The notes: generated by a model from the sequence alone, not told the origin. Counted from the stretch's first letter, positions 29,272-43,000 are shown. The stretch is DNA of 64,000 nt from Anoplopoma fimbria (GCF_027596085.1 NC_072465.1:21100707-21164706), one strand, 5' to 3'. A program made the numbers and translations.

Positions 29272-31652
29272 AACATGCAGCATGTATCAAAGCTGTGTGT
29301 TTGTGTGTAATATACACTGCCCCTTTTCTCCCAGGCTCCATAACCTCACATTGCTGTATGATAAATGTGTGGTACTGGAATGCATGTGTGGCCTTAAAAT
29401 GAAACGGCCGGCCAGCTCCTGTGTTCAGACACATCATTACCCCTATGGATCTATTGATTGTTTGTTGCTGTGTGCTTTTTCTTTTCCCTCTTAGTGTTGT
29501 TCTTTTTTTTTTCTTTTCAATTAGCTGCACTTCAAACAAACATGCTAAACGATTTGCACGACTGAAGTACAGCTTGATGCGTGGTCATTAGAGACTGTCT
29601 CACAGGAAAAAGAAACACAGCACTGATCATTCAAATGCTTAAAATGACCTGTGTTTTAGTTTTTTCTAATAGGACGCATTTTATAGATGTGTGGAAAACA
29701 AAAAAAAAAGGCTGTAATCTTTATTCAAACTAAATACGTTGGTTAGCAATGGTGGTAGTGACATTGTTATACTGCTGAAATGTTTTTGAAACGGGCTAAG
29801 TGTAAATAAATTGACAAAGTAGGACTTGAGAGGCGTGGGTTTGCATCCTGTCTCCGACAAACAAACGATGTTGATCTCTTTTAAACATGAAGACAATCTT
29901 TCTCTTACATTAACCAAAACGTTTTATTTTGCCTAAACCTGCTTATACCTTAACCATAAGAACAGCAGATCAGAAAATGTAATAAAACTTTCATTCTTAC
30001 TATATATATATATATATACTGGTGCACTTAAAATACATTTAATAGATAGGCCTACATTAAGCAAAACCATTAAAGCTGAAGAAGGTGACATTACATTTTT
30101 TGCGCTATTTTGGTAATACTGACTTTCTGTTTGTATCGTCAGTAAAGAAATTATGTAGGCTATCGGGGGAAATCTGCCCTTGAAGCAAGAATAGGTATTA
30201 GTCACTCTAATGGTGTGTAATGGATTCTACCTGAGGACTCATCAATTACCGTATCTTATAATCAACATGAATTGATCACAGGGATTATGTATGCTTTACA
30301 TGATTAGTGTGACACCGACGTGTTTGTGTGCGATGTGTGTGGGTCATTTAGCCACATGCATGCGTTTCACTGGCCCGTCTGTCACTCCTCACATGATGAG
30401 GCCTGTGTATCTGGGCTCTATGTGAGGTCAGATGCAGCCAGTTACTCTCAGCAGCCTCTGATAGGAGCCCTCACATCTACAGGGCCTCACGGTCTCAAGC
30501 TCAAAACTGTTTAGCTATTAATTCTGTAGCAAAGCAGTCAGAATCTACACTTATATTAAATTATGGCGTGGGTGTGACAGTTTCATTTTTAGTATTTTCG
30601 GCTACACAATTTGGGTTGAAGGGTATGTGTAGCTTATCTGTAAATAGGTCATTCCTCATTTGAATAAGAACGCAGGACTCATTTCTCTTGATGCCAAAAA
30701 AACAGTCAAATCAGCCAAAAATCTGTCTTCACGCATCAGTGCAGTTAGACTTACCCACCCCTCTCTCCTTTCCATACAAACTCCTGAAAACCTGAAAAGA
30801 GATTTTCAATTTCCAGCAACGATCTCTGCTAACAACCCTGGCCTAGCAGGATCTATAAGGCCATTACCATTCATAGGAACATCAAGAAACAAGGCAGAGC
30901 AGATGTCCTATAAGACTAACAGCAAATGCATGGTCTTGTCTCCTTGTGTTAAATCAACATCATGCTCTGTTTAAATAAAAAAAATGTTCCCCTTGCTTCG
31001 CTCCCACTGTTTGTATCTCTACGGTCTGTGAAATGTGTGTTCTCTGAAGTAGGATCAGACGAGCCCTTAATGCTTTATTTTGGGAAGGCGGCACGGCGAA
31101 CTTAGAGGACACTGATTGCTTGTGTCCTCCACTCTAATGCTCCTGTTAATTCTCCAATGAAACTGATTGCCACATTCGGATGTCGAGGGGGGTTAGTGAG
31201 GAAAACTGTTAGCGGCGCGGTGACGAGGTCCTACGGCGGACCGCCATTAATTCGACCGCTGAGTTGTTTCACCCCTTGGCTTTCTCTCTCGCACCCTCCT
31301 CTCACCGTCTCTCTCTCTCTCTCTCTCTTCCCTTTTCTGTCCCTCCACCGCTGCACATAGCGCTCTAGGAATTAAATTAGAGCTTGCGAAATCTTCAGAC
31401 ATGCTTATTACCGGGCTGGCATTGTTGTAATGTGTCTGACCTTGACCTGTTAAGGATTAATCCAAGCAGACAGGGCTGAGCAGGCACACTGGCTGATTCC
31501 CATTCAGAGCACAGACATCAGTTGTGTTTACCAATCTGAGGTAGAAGAGGAGAACAAACAACAAGTACCCGGCTCCTCAGTCAGGGAGAGCAGTACAGAC
31601 TGGACTCCCTGTGTTACTTCAGACAGGCGAAGGGGAGAGATGTGACAGTGAA
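29270..31652. other. Non-coding stretch with a GC-rich block at about 31160-31290
   Basis: The block has several CG dinucleotides (GCGGCGCGGTGACGAGG) and ATTAATTCG in an otherwise A/T-rich, CG-poor region, so it stands out. No frame is recognised. Confidence 0.5.
31307..31328. repeat. Short (CT)n tract
   Basis: About ten CT units within a pyrimidine-rich region. Confidence 0.9.
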
Positions 31653-31689
31653 TGTGTGTGTGTGTGTGTGTGTGTGTTGTGTTGTGTGT

Positions 31690-31739
<50 letters not shown>

Positions 31740-31740
31740 T
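31653..31740. repeat. (GT)n microsatellite with GTTGTGTTGTG interruption
   Basis: Two GT blocks separated by a short TTGTG-rich linker, then one TATG near the end. Confidence 0.97.
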
Positions 31741-34700
31741 TAAAGATGAATAAACCTGTGTTCTCAATGTTTGTATGGTCAGCACACCCACATCGGTGTG
31801 TATTTGAATATCCACTGCATCTATTTGCAAAGGTTGAAACTGAAAGAACACTTACATCCCAGGCCATAGTTAGGTCAGCGAGGTGCTGACATTAGGGCTC
31901 AGTTTGGACTACTAAATATGAGCTCCATGTAGTCTTCCAGTGGGAATTGCTAATGGAGCCAAAGTGGGATTCAATTGGGGGTCATGTGAGCAACCATCCT
32001 TAAGACTTACCGAGGTCATTGTGTCCCCACTGTTTGGATCCAGGTAGGAAACCAAAGCGAGTTTATGAATGTATATTATTAGCCAATCCCTCTCATTATC
32101 TAATACAGAAAGCGAACATTGACTGCATTTACACAAGGAATTATCGATATGTGGATAATAATGAATCCAACAAGCTCATCATTTTAAAGCGATACTGGTG
32201 TATAGTACTGACCTGCCATGACCTGCCATAAGCAGCAGAATGAGTCATACATGCATCCAATGAAACAAGCTTTAACATTGCATGCAACCAAACTATAACT
32301 TTAGCAGAAGGCAATAAATGTAATGGCATATTCAGATGATGCAAAAATATAAAAAAATCTGTTGATAGAGCTACCAACAAATGTAGATTTGACTGTGCAA
32401 ATGTATCAATGAATATTCAAGTCAATGAAACTTTATACGTATTTTATAACACAATCCTATTAATAATAATTCTGTGTGCTTTACAGACGGTATTAAGACA
32501 AAAACAACCGAATTAAGAGAAAAACAAATATTATAAAGTTTCTGTTCATATCTCATATTTGAACAGAAACTTGAACACACATTTTAGCCTTGGTTTAAAA
32601 GTATTCCTTTTTGCTCTCATATCATTGCCGATGAACAGCTGAAAGCATCTTCATCGAGATTGGAATCAGATTTCGAAACAATTTTTACTTGACAGGTGAA
32701 GCACACTGATAAAGTAAATGGTCAGAGATGCTTTTTTTGGTCCTTGAAACATGAAAACAGACTAGAAGCCACTGCAGGGATTTGAGGGGATCAGCTGTCT
32801 TTGTTTAGACTAAAGCAGCAATGTTCTGAATTAGCTGTAGCTGCCTGAGAGCTTTTACAGAGATACGTGGAAAACCCATTACACTAGTCAAAAAACTACC
32901 AGTGATAAGATGAACTAGAAGCAGGTAAAAATAAGGGAGGGTAACATTATGCAGCATTCTAAGTCAGCATCCCACAGTATACAACCATCAATATGCAAAA
33001 GTATGAATTAATCGTTCAAGTGTACAGTTAGTGCAGTCATTTAGTTTCCATTGTTAGCATGCTATAGGAGCATTTCATCAGGTACTTTTTTACGAACCCC
33101 TAATTTAAGGTGACAGATAATGTTTGCTGTACAGAATTTAAATGCAGTGGAAACCAAAACGTGCCTTTGGAGCCACATATTTTGTTACAAAAGAAAAAAT
33201 ACTTTACATTTGATTTGCAGAATTGTCACATTGCATGCACTTAAATAAATGATTCCACCGTGTGTGAGGTTTTAGTGTGTCTCTGTTTCTGCTTGTCCTT
33301 AAGCATTCCCAAACTAAAACAACATACAAAGTGAAGTCTTAATTGGAAAGGTGACGCTTTTTCCAAAATAGGACAATATACTCTGCTTCTATGTAGGTCA
33401 TTAGTTCTCAAAATCCTCCTCTCTCAATGTTGCTAATCGGTTGCCTAAATTTAGTAATCCTGTTGGCAGTGAGGGCTCAGATTCTCAGAGTCTGGCTTCT
33501 GCGACACTTCTGAGGAGCCTGCAGAAATGTTTTCATGCCAGTTTAGCTAGTTACGTCTTCAAATGAAGAAATAGCTCAGTGAGTTAGACTATTATTTTTG
33601 TTGTTCTGTTGTCTTTGTGCCATAATTGTCTCTTTTACAATAAGCAATGCATTTTGTTACAAAATATTATTTTCTGAAGCGTATATGCTATTGTCGGAAG
33701 GATATTTGGAGGGTGTGTTTGTTTGTGAGGGTGTAGAATATTAGGAACTCTTTAATGCACAAACTCTGCTGTTGGATTAAATTAGACTCTGCTTGTCGAT
33801 ATGCTACAGTCATTGGTGTATTCAGATGTCTCCATCCTTCTCTCAGATGCTCTCCTGCCAGTGTTTACCCAGGCTGCAATTAGTGTAGAATATTCTATGC
33901 ATTTCTAGCCTGCTGAGTCTTATCTACCACAGAAATATGGAAAACCAAAAGGAATTAAGTTATCTCTCTTTCCAGTTATTTCCATAGCAGCAAAACTTGA
34001 GTCCCTGACTCCTCATTTGGATTCTTGCTTGACCCTATAGCCCCTATTAGCCCTTCAAGATTCTTTCTCTTCTCTATTTCTCTTATTCTCCATTCATTCC
34101 ACTTTTTATTCCTGTAACTGCAGAGACTTATCCTCTCTGTCTCACTGTTTTTTGACCACATTTTTGTGTCCCTCTCTCTCTCTCTCTCTCTTTCCCTTTT
34201 CGTCCTCTCTCCGTGTCTTTGTCTCTATTCCCTTTTTCTCCATCAGCAATGTTTTGTGATTGGCAGCTGAAGCTTGACTGCAGTAGAGTTAATAGAGAAT
34301 AGAGAGGAATACCTAGAGGATTTACAGCTGAGTGGAGACGCACAAATAAGATAATGACTTGGGAATAACAATTTTCGCTGCACCGTTTGGGAAGGCAGTG
34401 GAGAGAGAGAGAAAGAGACAGAGGGAGGAGAGAGAGAGGCAGACAGACAAAGAAAGCCTTAAAGACAGTGAGGAAGAGAGGGAGAAAAAAGAGGCAGACA
34501 TAAGTGAACGGATTCCAGGGGTGGCCGACTTAACACAATTGTTCTAAATTGGAGAAAATAGTCAGAACCCCTGTGGGTTTTCTGAAAAGATAAGCTATGT
34601 ATTTGTAGACAAGTAGCACTGATGAACTAAAACAGTTATTTTTCCCTCCTGATGCATTTTTTTTTATATACAAGTCCGGTTGATTGCTGACCATATCTTT

Positions 34701-34760
34701 TGTTTCCTAATGGGATACAATAGACATTTTGAATAACAATACTCACAAGGCAATATTCAT

Positions 34761-34763
<3 letters not shown>
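31741..34763. other. Non-coding stretch, no gene recognised
   Basis: Long A/T-rich unique sequence. The short CT and GAGA tracts near 34170 and 34400 are the only repeats seen. Confidence 0.6.
34172..34190. repeat. Short (CT)n tract
   Basis: About nine CT units in a wider pyrimidine-rich stretch; a GAGA-rich stretch follows at 34400-34500. Confidence 0.9.

Positions 34764-34835
<72 letters not shown>
34764..34835. repeat. (GT)n microsatellite
   Basis: About 36 uninterrupted units. Confidence 0.98.
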
Positions 34836-34836
<1 letters not shown>

Positions 34837-36104
34837 TGAAATGTGTGTTATGTCCAGCTTGTTTGCATTCCTCATCTGAAACAATGGCTAAGTACCAATA
34901 TAAAGTCATTTTTCCTACAACGGGAGAGAGGCGCCTGGTGAAGAGAGATAACCCGCTAAAATACATAATGCCCGAGCATCCCTTTAACTTGCCAGACAGG
35001 AGTGGGTCACCCATCAAAACCATAATCTATAGTCATTTGGTTGTCAGAGTTGTTGGTTGAGTTATAGAGTCTGGCGGCCCTCAGAAGGCCTTCTTAAGGG
35101 ACCTAATCTCAGACGAAAGACAAGGGCTCTCGGTGATATCATTTCCCCCCTCTCGCTCCACTGCTCCGTCCCTCCATCATCTCTTTGACATCACTCAATG
35201 CTCAACAAAGTAGCTAATGAAGCAGAAGAGGAGAGAATATTTGCCCAGTAATTAAGAAAAATGAAAGGAAGTGGAGTTTGAAAGCTGACACGAGTGCGCA
35301 CTATAATTGTCCTCAACTTGACGTGGGAGTGCTGCGTAGGCTATACTTTTCCAGTACACTCTTCTTAATTCAAGTCTCATTAGCTTCTCACTCTTAGCAG
35401 CCCTAAGATGTCTGTCTGTCCCATAAATTTGTTTCTCTTTTTCATTTCTCCCTGTGTCTCTGTTCACGTACCCAGTCAAGTTGTCAAGTTATTTATAACT
35501 TCTGCCAACAAATTGAGGATCTATGGTAAGAAAGAAAATAAAATAAAATGCAGCTAGAACGTCAGCCATTTTCTGTTCAATTGAATTCATCTTAGACAGT
35601 CATACAAGTTATAATCTGATTTTTTTTTATGGGACAAACTGTGTGCATCAAACCTAAATGATGTCTTAAAGGTTATTCACAATGTTTCAGATGTTTCTAT
35701 GAATCTTCAAAAAAACTAAACAGGATACAGAGTTCAAAGCATTTTTCTTTAAATTATCTCCTTAAACACGTTCTGGAAAAATCCACATAAAAGGCTGCGA
35801 CGCTGACCTCAGATTATTAGCAATGTGCTAGTGAATATATCCTGCACTGAATGCAAATGTTTGGAAATGCGCTTAACACCTTGTGAACATTCAAGTTATT
35901 ATTGCTCTTGTTGAGAACACAGCTTGAGGTCTTGAAGAACTCTTCAGAAATGTATTACTAAGCTGACCCTAAGTACTCTCATTTTTCACACTGTTTCCTG
36001 ACAATTCTGTTCCCATTTCATGTGGAAATAGGCCCATTTTATAGAGCACATTTTTATTATTTTTACTCCTAATCTGAAGCTATGCATTGGAAGTCAGACA
36101 GAGC
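34836..36104. other. Non-coding stretch
   Basis: 34880-35140 is balanced, unique-looking sequence with an open forward frame but no recognised domain or splice pair; the rest is A/T-rich. Confidence 0.55.
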
Positions 36105-36528
36105 CTTTAAATGTGCATTTTGTAAGCTCTAGCCAAATTTTTGGATTTTACATCATCAACAGATTGTGACGAAGTCACTGTGATGACAGACCAGTCCTGT
36201 CTTGTAGTACCACTTGTTCCAGAAGAGGCGGTACCGAGTCACACTAGCGTCCAGTCTGTCCTCAGTCCAACATGAGAGGACGAAGAAGTCAAGAGGTCCC
36301 GAGGGCTGGTCAATCACACTGAAGGTACAGGGTCCGTGATTGTTTCTTTATTAGATTAAATCTTGAATGGTCGGCTGCGTTTCTAGGAGACGGACCTTCA
36401 GTCAGCAGTTAGCTGAGGCAAATCGTATTCTGACAGCACAAACCCCAGAGCCTTTGGTCACAGCAGGCAGGTGCTACATCTGACCATCTAACCAATGTAG
36501 CCAGATCTTACACATTGCACCTTCTAAG
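36105..36528. mobile_element. MITE-like element, about 424 bp
   Basis: The left end CTTTAAATGTGCATTTTGTAAG (shown shorter as CTTTAAATGTGCA) and the right end CTTACACATTGCACCTTC are inverted repeats with 17 of 22 bases paired. The interior is GC-rich, non-coding, and compositionally unlike the A/T-rich flanks. No transposase. Confidence 0.5.
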
Positions 36529-38745
36529 AAGCTAGTAAGGGATTTCTTCAGTTTACTGGAAGTTCTTCAGAAAGAGAGCGATGTTCATTAGAGTACTTCT
36601 CATTACCTAGCTGTACTGAAAGCAGGGTAAATAGAGAGCTAATTATTATTCACCGAGAGCGATCAAGATGAAACAGACTTCGTAACAGTTCTTAATTCTG
36701 ACAGGTCATTAATCTAACCAGTTTAATTTATTCATGACTAGTTGGAATGTACTGTACTATATATAATATATACTAAATGTCAGAACATCACAGACGATAG
36801 CCTCTAATGTTTGTTGTTGTTCATATTTGTAGTCAACATTTACCAGATTACAGGAATCATATCGATTTGTTTATTTGTTTCTTAAACAGTATATCATTTA
36901 TTTTCTGGGATGTAAAGGGTTACTGCAGAGAAACAGCTTCCATTAGGGGTTGGGTAATTAATAGTTAAATAAAATCCTAAGCACATTATTATATCCCAAA
37001 GGGAATAGTTTGTAAGCTCCATTTAAAAAAAAAGAAAAACAAAAAGCTTTTTAATGGATGACCTTTAGTTTTTACATTGATTAACAATATTTTCACATCT
37101 TAATTTAGATACATTAAGTTCATTTCAGGGTATTATTTTACAAATTGCACTACTGCAGAGTGTTTCTTTTTGCACGCTCATGATTAAATTAGTAATATAA
37201 ATGATTTTTAAACAAATATTACTGTGTAATTTGGAAAGTTTTCCTCTTCAATTCTCCATCAATAAATCATGTTAATCCTTAAAAAAGCTTCTCATGCATC
37301 CATTCTTTATATCTGTTCAAGTTACTACTCTTACTGTAGATCTCACTATATGGCTTGTAGTCCAGCTATTATTTTTTCTGAAGGCTGCAGACTATAATTT
37401 GCCAATTTCAAGCAATTATTATTAACAAAGTCCAAGAAGTCAAGCTTACTCGGCTGAATAACCCCACCCCCTTACTGACGCAGCCTAGCGTCCTCCTGCC
37501 GGTCCACTCCTGGCCACATGCCGTGATTCTGATTGACTTCTGATGGACGGTATTATTTTTATGATGGCAATAATAACTTCATCGCAGTCCTAATGATAGT
37601 GATCATAATGCTGGGAACTCACTCTCCCAATAGTCGGTTGATAGCCGTGCGGCAACCAGCGGGGAGTGAGTGAGCTGACTTCAAAGGTGTGATTTACCTC
37701 ACAGTGGAGTGCGGGGCATTGCAGCACCCGTGGGCGGCTGTCATTTTCTTGTTGAACTTCTCCTTTTTGATCCTGTACTTCAATATTAGTGCTGTTCACT
37801 GGTACTCGAGGACTGAGAGAAAGGCTCTTAAGGTCTGCAGTCATTCTTTTCTTCTCTTTTTTTTAGCACTGCTCATACCTTCACCTTCATATATAGTGTC
37901 TCTATAGCTGGTCCATCCATTTTTATAATATCACTATTATGCTGATCTTGGCCATGCATTGTAGTGCCAGTTTGGATTAGACAGAGAGGAAAAGTTACAC
38001 GGAGCTCATCTTGACATAAATATTGATCAGTTCGCCAGTAAACGCCATTACTTTGCTAGGCCGCCAACAGAACCCTAACAATCACCCACTCCCCTTGTCT
38101 CTCCTTGGCATCCAGTACTGCACAGGCCTGGTCATTTTCATGCAAAAGATTGCCTTTTTTCTGCCTCGAGGAGAAAACAATGAATATATTGATTAGGCAA
38201 TATCATAATGGGGATAGGGTAATGAGCCTGTCAGTCATCCAGCGGACAGTGTCTGACAGAGAAAATACGCCCATGTAGCAGAATTACTTTGCTAGTAGAT
38301 AGGGGGCACAAAACTTGTTTAAGGAGGAGTCAAAGTAGACAGCTAATACAGAAACTCTTTAGGCCAAAGAAGAGACAAAAGACGGACTAACATACTATAG
38401 ACTGGAAGATACAGATATTGCACTTGAGGGTTTTATTAATTTGATCTGTTTGAATGTAGGGGAAAGCCAGTGTGAAAGTAACAAGGGACAAAATAAACAC
38501 AGTATGAAAGTAACTCTCTGTTTTCTCCTAGCCCTTATGACTCTGCTAGGCCAAACCATGTAAGCATCTACAGCTAGATACACTTACCAGAATCACGGAA
38601 AAATGCGTGGATACTTTGGCATTGTTTTTCCCCTTAAGTTGTATTAGATCACTGATAGTAAATATAGTCAAGCTGTAATATCTTTTTTTATTTAGTGTTT
38701 TAACTCAGCCTGAAGTTTGCCATGTCAGAGTTTTTCAGCAGGTTT
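36529..38745. other. Non-coding stretch with a distinctive block at 37440-37760
   Basis: The block carries AATAATAACTTCATCGC, GATTGACTTCTGATGG and TGATTTACCTCAC words and more CG dinucleotides than its flanks. It has the look of a conserved non-coding element, but this is not shown. Confidence 0.5.
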
Positions 38746-39224
38746 ACAGTTTTTCACAATTGTTAACACACGTTTCTCAAAACAATAACGGCTTTTTCAA
38801 AACTGCACACACAAAACTGAAAACCTCACACACAAAATGCAAAACCTGACACTCCCTTTGCAAGATGGCTCTTTGCCATCAAATCTCTTAACTGTTCACA
38901 AAATGGAACTTGTGTTTTCATTTGGTACACACAGCCATATTTTCAAATGACACACACATACCATTCATTGAGTACACACAACTAAGCATTTGCTGCACAC
39001 TACCAAGCATTTACAGCACACTGAAGTGCAAAATTGAAAACACAATCATAGAAATGGAACACACCATATGAATGACAACGACTCTGGAGAATGAGCCATT
39101 TCGCCTTTTGTAAAATGTCTCAGTGTAGGCCTACTTTTTTCATAGTCAAACATAAAACAGCACACAAATATGCAGCAAAAAAAGTTTTATTTCGGTACAC
39201 ACAGAGAACAGTACAGTACTGTAA

Positions 39225-39764
39225 ACCGGCCTGACGGTCTGGACGTTCCTGAATGTAGCGTGGTCAGCCAGGATCCTAGTTTGTATTTGTCGGAGTGTGA
39301 TAGCGTTGTTCTCACGAACCATATTTACAATTTCAGTCTCCTGTTCGGCTGTGAAAGTGTGTGTTCTTCCTCCACGGTGTGGTTCTCTTTCAGTCCTGCA
39401 AAATACAAATACTGTGAGCACACTGTATTCTATTGATATGCAGTATTACAGCACACAAGGCAAATAGATTTCGTACCTGTTCTCCATCCTGAAGGTTCTA
39501 ATGATGGCAGCAACTGTGAAGCGGCTGAGATTTGGTTGGACCCTCTGGCCAGCCTCCCTCATGCTCAAACCATGGTTGAGCACATGGTCTACCACAGTGG
39601 CCCGATATGACCGTTCTCCTTCTTCTTTCTCCTCCTCCTCCTCCTTCTTCTTCTCCTTGTCCTTCTCCTCCTCTTCCTCCTCCTTGTCCTCCTCTTCCTC
39701 CTCCTCCTCCTCTCACTCTTACCCCTTTCCTTCTCTGGTTGTCGATCTCTTCAAAGTTCTCCAT
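39225..39764 (-). pseudogene. Tc1-like transposase relic (exon 1, intron, truncated exon 2)
   Basis: Exon 1 runs from an ATG at 39764 (MENFEEIDNQ...) to a donor ACAG|GTACGA at 39477/39476. The acceptor TTTTGCAG ends at 39396. Reading through gives ATVVDHVLNHGLSMREAGQR ... FTVAAIIRTFRMENR joined to TEREPHRGGRTHTF and then ITLRQIQTRILADHATFRN. These are the paired helix-turn-helix domains of a Tc1/IS630-type transposase. A frameshift separates the ATG-proximal Arg/Gly/Glu-rich tract from the helix region. After HATFRNVQTV the frame enters 3' sequence, so the whole DDE domain is missing. Non-functional. Confidence 0.65.
39616..39712 (+). repeat. Pyrimidine-rich (TCC/TTC)n tract
   Basis: About 97 bases of near-pure C and T with CTCCTCCTC and TTCTTC motifs. 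It lies inside the transposase relic, where the minus strand would encode a Gly/Arg/Glu-rich tract, and looks like an expanded version of that low-complexity segment. Confidence 0.85.
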
Positions 39765-40010
39765 TGTTCACCAAACAAAACAGAGGCTCAAGGCACTTTT
39801 ATGCTGCAGTCCTGATTGCAAATTGCTCAACAGACCTGAATGTTTAGAGATTTGAATATTTGTGTGTTGTAGGTTGATGCTTTGAGATTTTACTTGAGAA
39901 GTGTGTGCAACAACTGAACATTGTGTGTAGTGTTTTGACAACAAGGTGATGTGTAATTGACATCAGAGTGTAAAGAAGGAAAGTCAGAGTCTAATGCAGA
40001 TAAGGGAGTG

Positions 40011-43000
40011 TGAAGTAGTGCCAAATTGGGTCGAGTGATTGGTACATGACATTTTGATTAAAAAAACCCAATAATAATATGAAGAGTTCAAGTTTATACC
40101 CTTGTCTTACTTTAGTCCCGACTTATGAAGTCGAAAAGTGACAATACGCAATGTTCGATCAAAATCAAATCATACTAAAATTGTTCCGCATTTGTCAAAA
40201 TATCACCTGGTCTGATACAACAAACATGAGCTGTTGATCACAACGGTAATTAGTTTCTGTCTCGTAATCTTTTAATATGAGGCTTATCCCAGTGCCAGTG
40301 ACAATAAGGAAGTGCCAGTACTCACCTCAGTCACATGTTGGCGTGTGTATTTGCCAGTATCAGCAGTCACTCTGAATTTCTACAAAAAATGAGATATTGG
40401 GTTATTTTTATGAATTTGCATATCACCGCCTTCATCTGAGCACTTAGTTCTTTGGGAAAAAAAGATCTGCCGTAAAAGCAGATTCTGTTAATCAAAATAT
40501 CGGTTCATAAAAGTCTGAAATAATGTTAGATTATTTATATTGATTTACAAATAAAAAATAGTTATGACCAACAGTTCACTAAATATTCGTATAAAAAGGA
40601 CGAGATTGATAAATCACAGCACCCTTGTTCTCACCCCCCCTCCCCCATGCCGTGCCATGCGTGGGCTTGTCCAGATGCTCTCCACATTGTGGTTTAGTAG
40701 ACGCAGTCCAAAAAGCCTGCCATTATGAATTGCCCAGAGAACCAGATACAAAGACGGCAGGAAAAAAAGAACAGACAGCTTGTGCGAAATGCTGGTGCGA
40801 AAGATAAAGTCAAAGAGTAAAAATGTAAAATGCTAAAGTGGGGGTACTTTGAATGAATAATCAGTTAATTTGCATGTCACCCTGTGTGTTCCTCTGTCTT
40901 TTTAAGTCTGGGATATGGACTAACCCAGAGGGTCAACGATCACACAGTGATGGCATTTCACATTTCACACACATCTGATTGATATAAACGCCATTTGCCG
41001 AGCCCAGTCATTTCCAGCCTGAACAAGTGCATTATAAACCTTCAAGGAAAGAAACCTTCTCCTTTGCCATCCCATTTGTTTTGCTGCTGGGCACGGAGAG
41101 CAAATTCGCTTGTATCCGAAACTGAGGCAATTTGTTTTATTTGACTTCTCGCCCCATAAACTGTCATCTCAGGTTCTCCTAACCCAGAAGAGGCTTGCTC
41201 CAGAAAACAAATGGGCACCGTAATGACCCTCTCCAACAGAGTTCACTTTTGGTGTGTGAACTATGTATTTATCCGGGAACGTTTGCTCTGTTTATGAACT
41301 ACTACCGCGTCCCCCCCTGTGCGCCTCAGTGCTTTTCCTTATATCTTTTCATGGATCTCATCATTTCCTTAGAGGGCTGTTAAAGATTGAAGAACAACTT
41401 ATATATATTTATAGGTCTTCAGAAAAGCCGTTATGAAATTCAGGACACATTTTAATGTTGCGTTTCTCACAAACACACCTTCATCACATCCTAGACACTA
41501 GTATTGGTGTCTATGTAAGTGCCTAGGTGTGTACTTGTGTCCATGTCGGCTGCAGAGGGAGGGAGAGGCATTTGTGTTCATGTGGGTGAAACTATGAAGA
41601 AGTGGATGTTCAGCCAACTATTGATTTTGGAAAAAGGCTCTGAGATGATGAGGAGGTGTGTCCTGCGAAGTGCCTATTATGTGAAATCAGTTGCCGGTGC
41701 CTGATTCTGTGTGCTCTATATTCATTGCTTCCAATTCTCTAAAACAGCTTAGGCTGCATCTGCTAAGGATGCACCCGTTGCATTCAAATCCCCTATAGTT
41801 TGAAGAACACACTAAATGCCTAAACATGAGTTCCAGATGCATCCACCTTAATTGTTCCAGCTCTTAGAAGAGTTGGATTTATTGTTTTGATTGTCTTTGC
41901 CCTTTGCAAGATTTAAATTTGTGTGGAAATCCACCAATTCTGTGTTATCATATTCTTCAAAGAAAGAATATGATATGTTGCCGCAATGCGATGCTCAGCA
42001 GGTGCAGGCAATTTTCATTATTAACTGCTTTGAATGCCGAGCGGAAGGAAGTTTTTTTTCTGTCTCTGAATATGATCCAGGATATATGATCCAGGATTTT
42101 AGGCCCAAGCTTGTAGTTGATTCAATAATAACATAAGAACCAATGTTGCCTAACCCTCTGCTGTAAATGACTCCTCCCAGTGACATTGTAGTCTAATGCA
42201 TGTTATCTTTATTCTTTAGTAATAACAGTACAGTAACTGGGCTGTTGAAAACATGCTTTGTTATTGCAACAGTTATGCACAAAGCAGAAAGTGAGAAATG
42301 TCTATAAAACTACTTTCCCGATTGCTCACAAAGAAGCATGCAAGCATTCAAACTAAAATACTATATCACTAAAAATGTAAGAAGTGTACAGGAACACCGC
42401 TCCACAGCAGCAAACTAAGCAAAGCAGTCTGTCAATGCATTTAGGACATGAAACTGATGGCAAGAGAGCCTCTTCTAGTTTCACATATTGGTGAGTGTGA
42501 ATCAGCTCCTTCCAAGCAGGCTAAAATCCATTTTGTAGATGGTAAATGCAGAGATGTGTAGTGGAGGAAATGCTTCTCAATACAGTCTTTCAGAGGCATT
42601 CTGAGCAAGATACAAACGGCAAGCAAAGACTGCTACAGCTTTTAGAAAGTGAATAATGTGAGGAACCAAGTAAAGAAATCCAATTTAATTTCTCAACTTC
42701 CTCAACCCTGTCGTTTGCTAAAACTCGTAGATGAGGATTCAAATAGCTTTTGTCCTGGCTGCTGACATTTGACATGAGGTTTCCTCTAATTTCTGAGCAG
42801 CTACGTAATAATTACTGCAGTTATACAACCCGTCCAAAGGCTCGGGGGTTTGACCTTTTCTGAAAATAACATGTTAATTTCCCTTAATGTGAAACAAGGA
42901 TGTCATTTCCTATTGTCTGCTCAGAGCCCAACATTAAGATGTCATCTTGCATAAACTCCATGCGCTGTGAACTTTTGTGAGAGTTGTCGTTATTTCTTTA

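Larger units (their letters stand above)
38746..40010 (-). mobile_element. Internally deleted Tc1/mariner-like transposon with a two-exon transposase relic
   Basis: On the minus strand the element carries the first transposase exon, an 81-bp intron, the start of the second exon, a deletion, and then a 3' region with an AATAAA near 39193. The left flank (38746-39060) is rich in short ACACA/CAAAA runs. The probable left end begins ACAGTTTTTCACAATTG; no matching right end was identified, so the right bound is approximate. Confidence 0.65.

Noticed and set aside
30660..30974. 104-codon forward frame
   Set aside because: No domain recognised and no supporting splice sites; length is within chance for 64 kb.
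34764..35060. 98-codon frame starting in a GT repeat and running into unique sequence
   Set aside because: The first third is repeat; the remainder has no recognised family or donor at its end.
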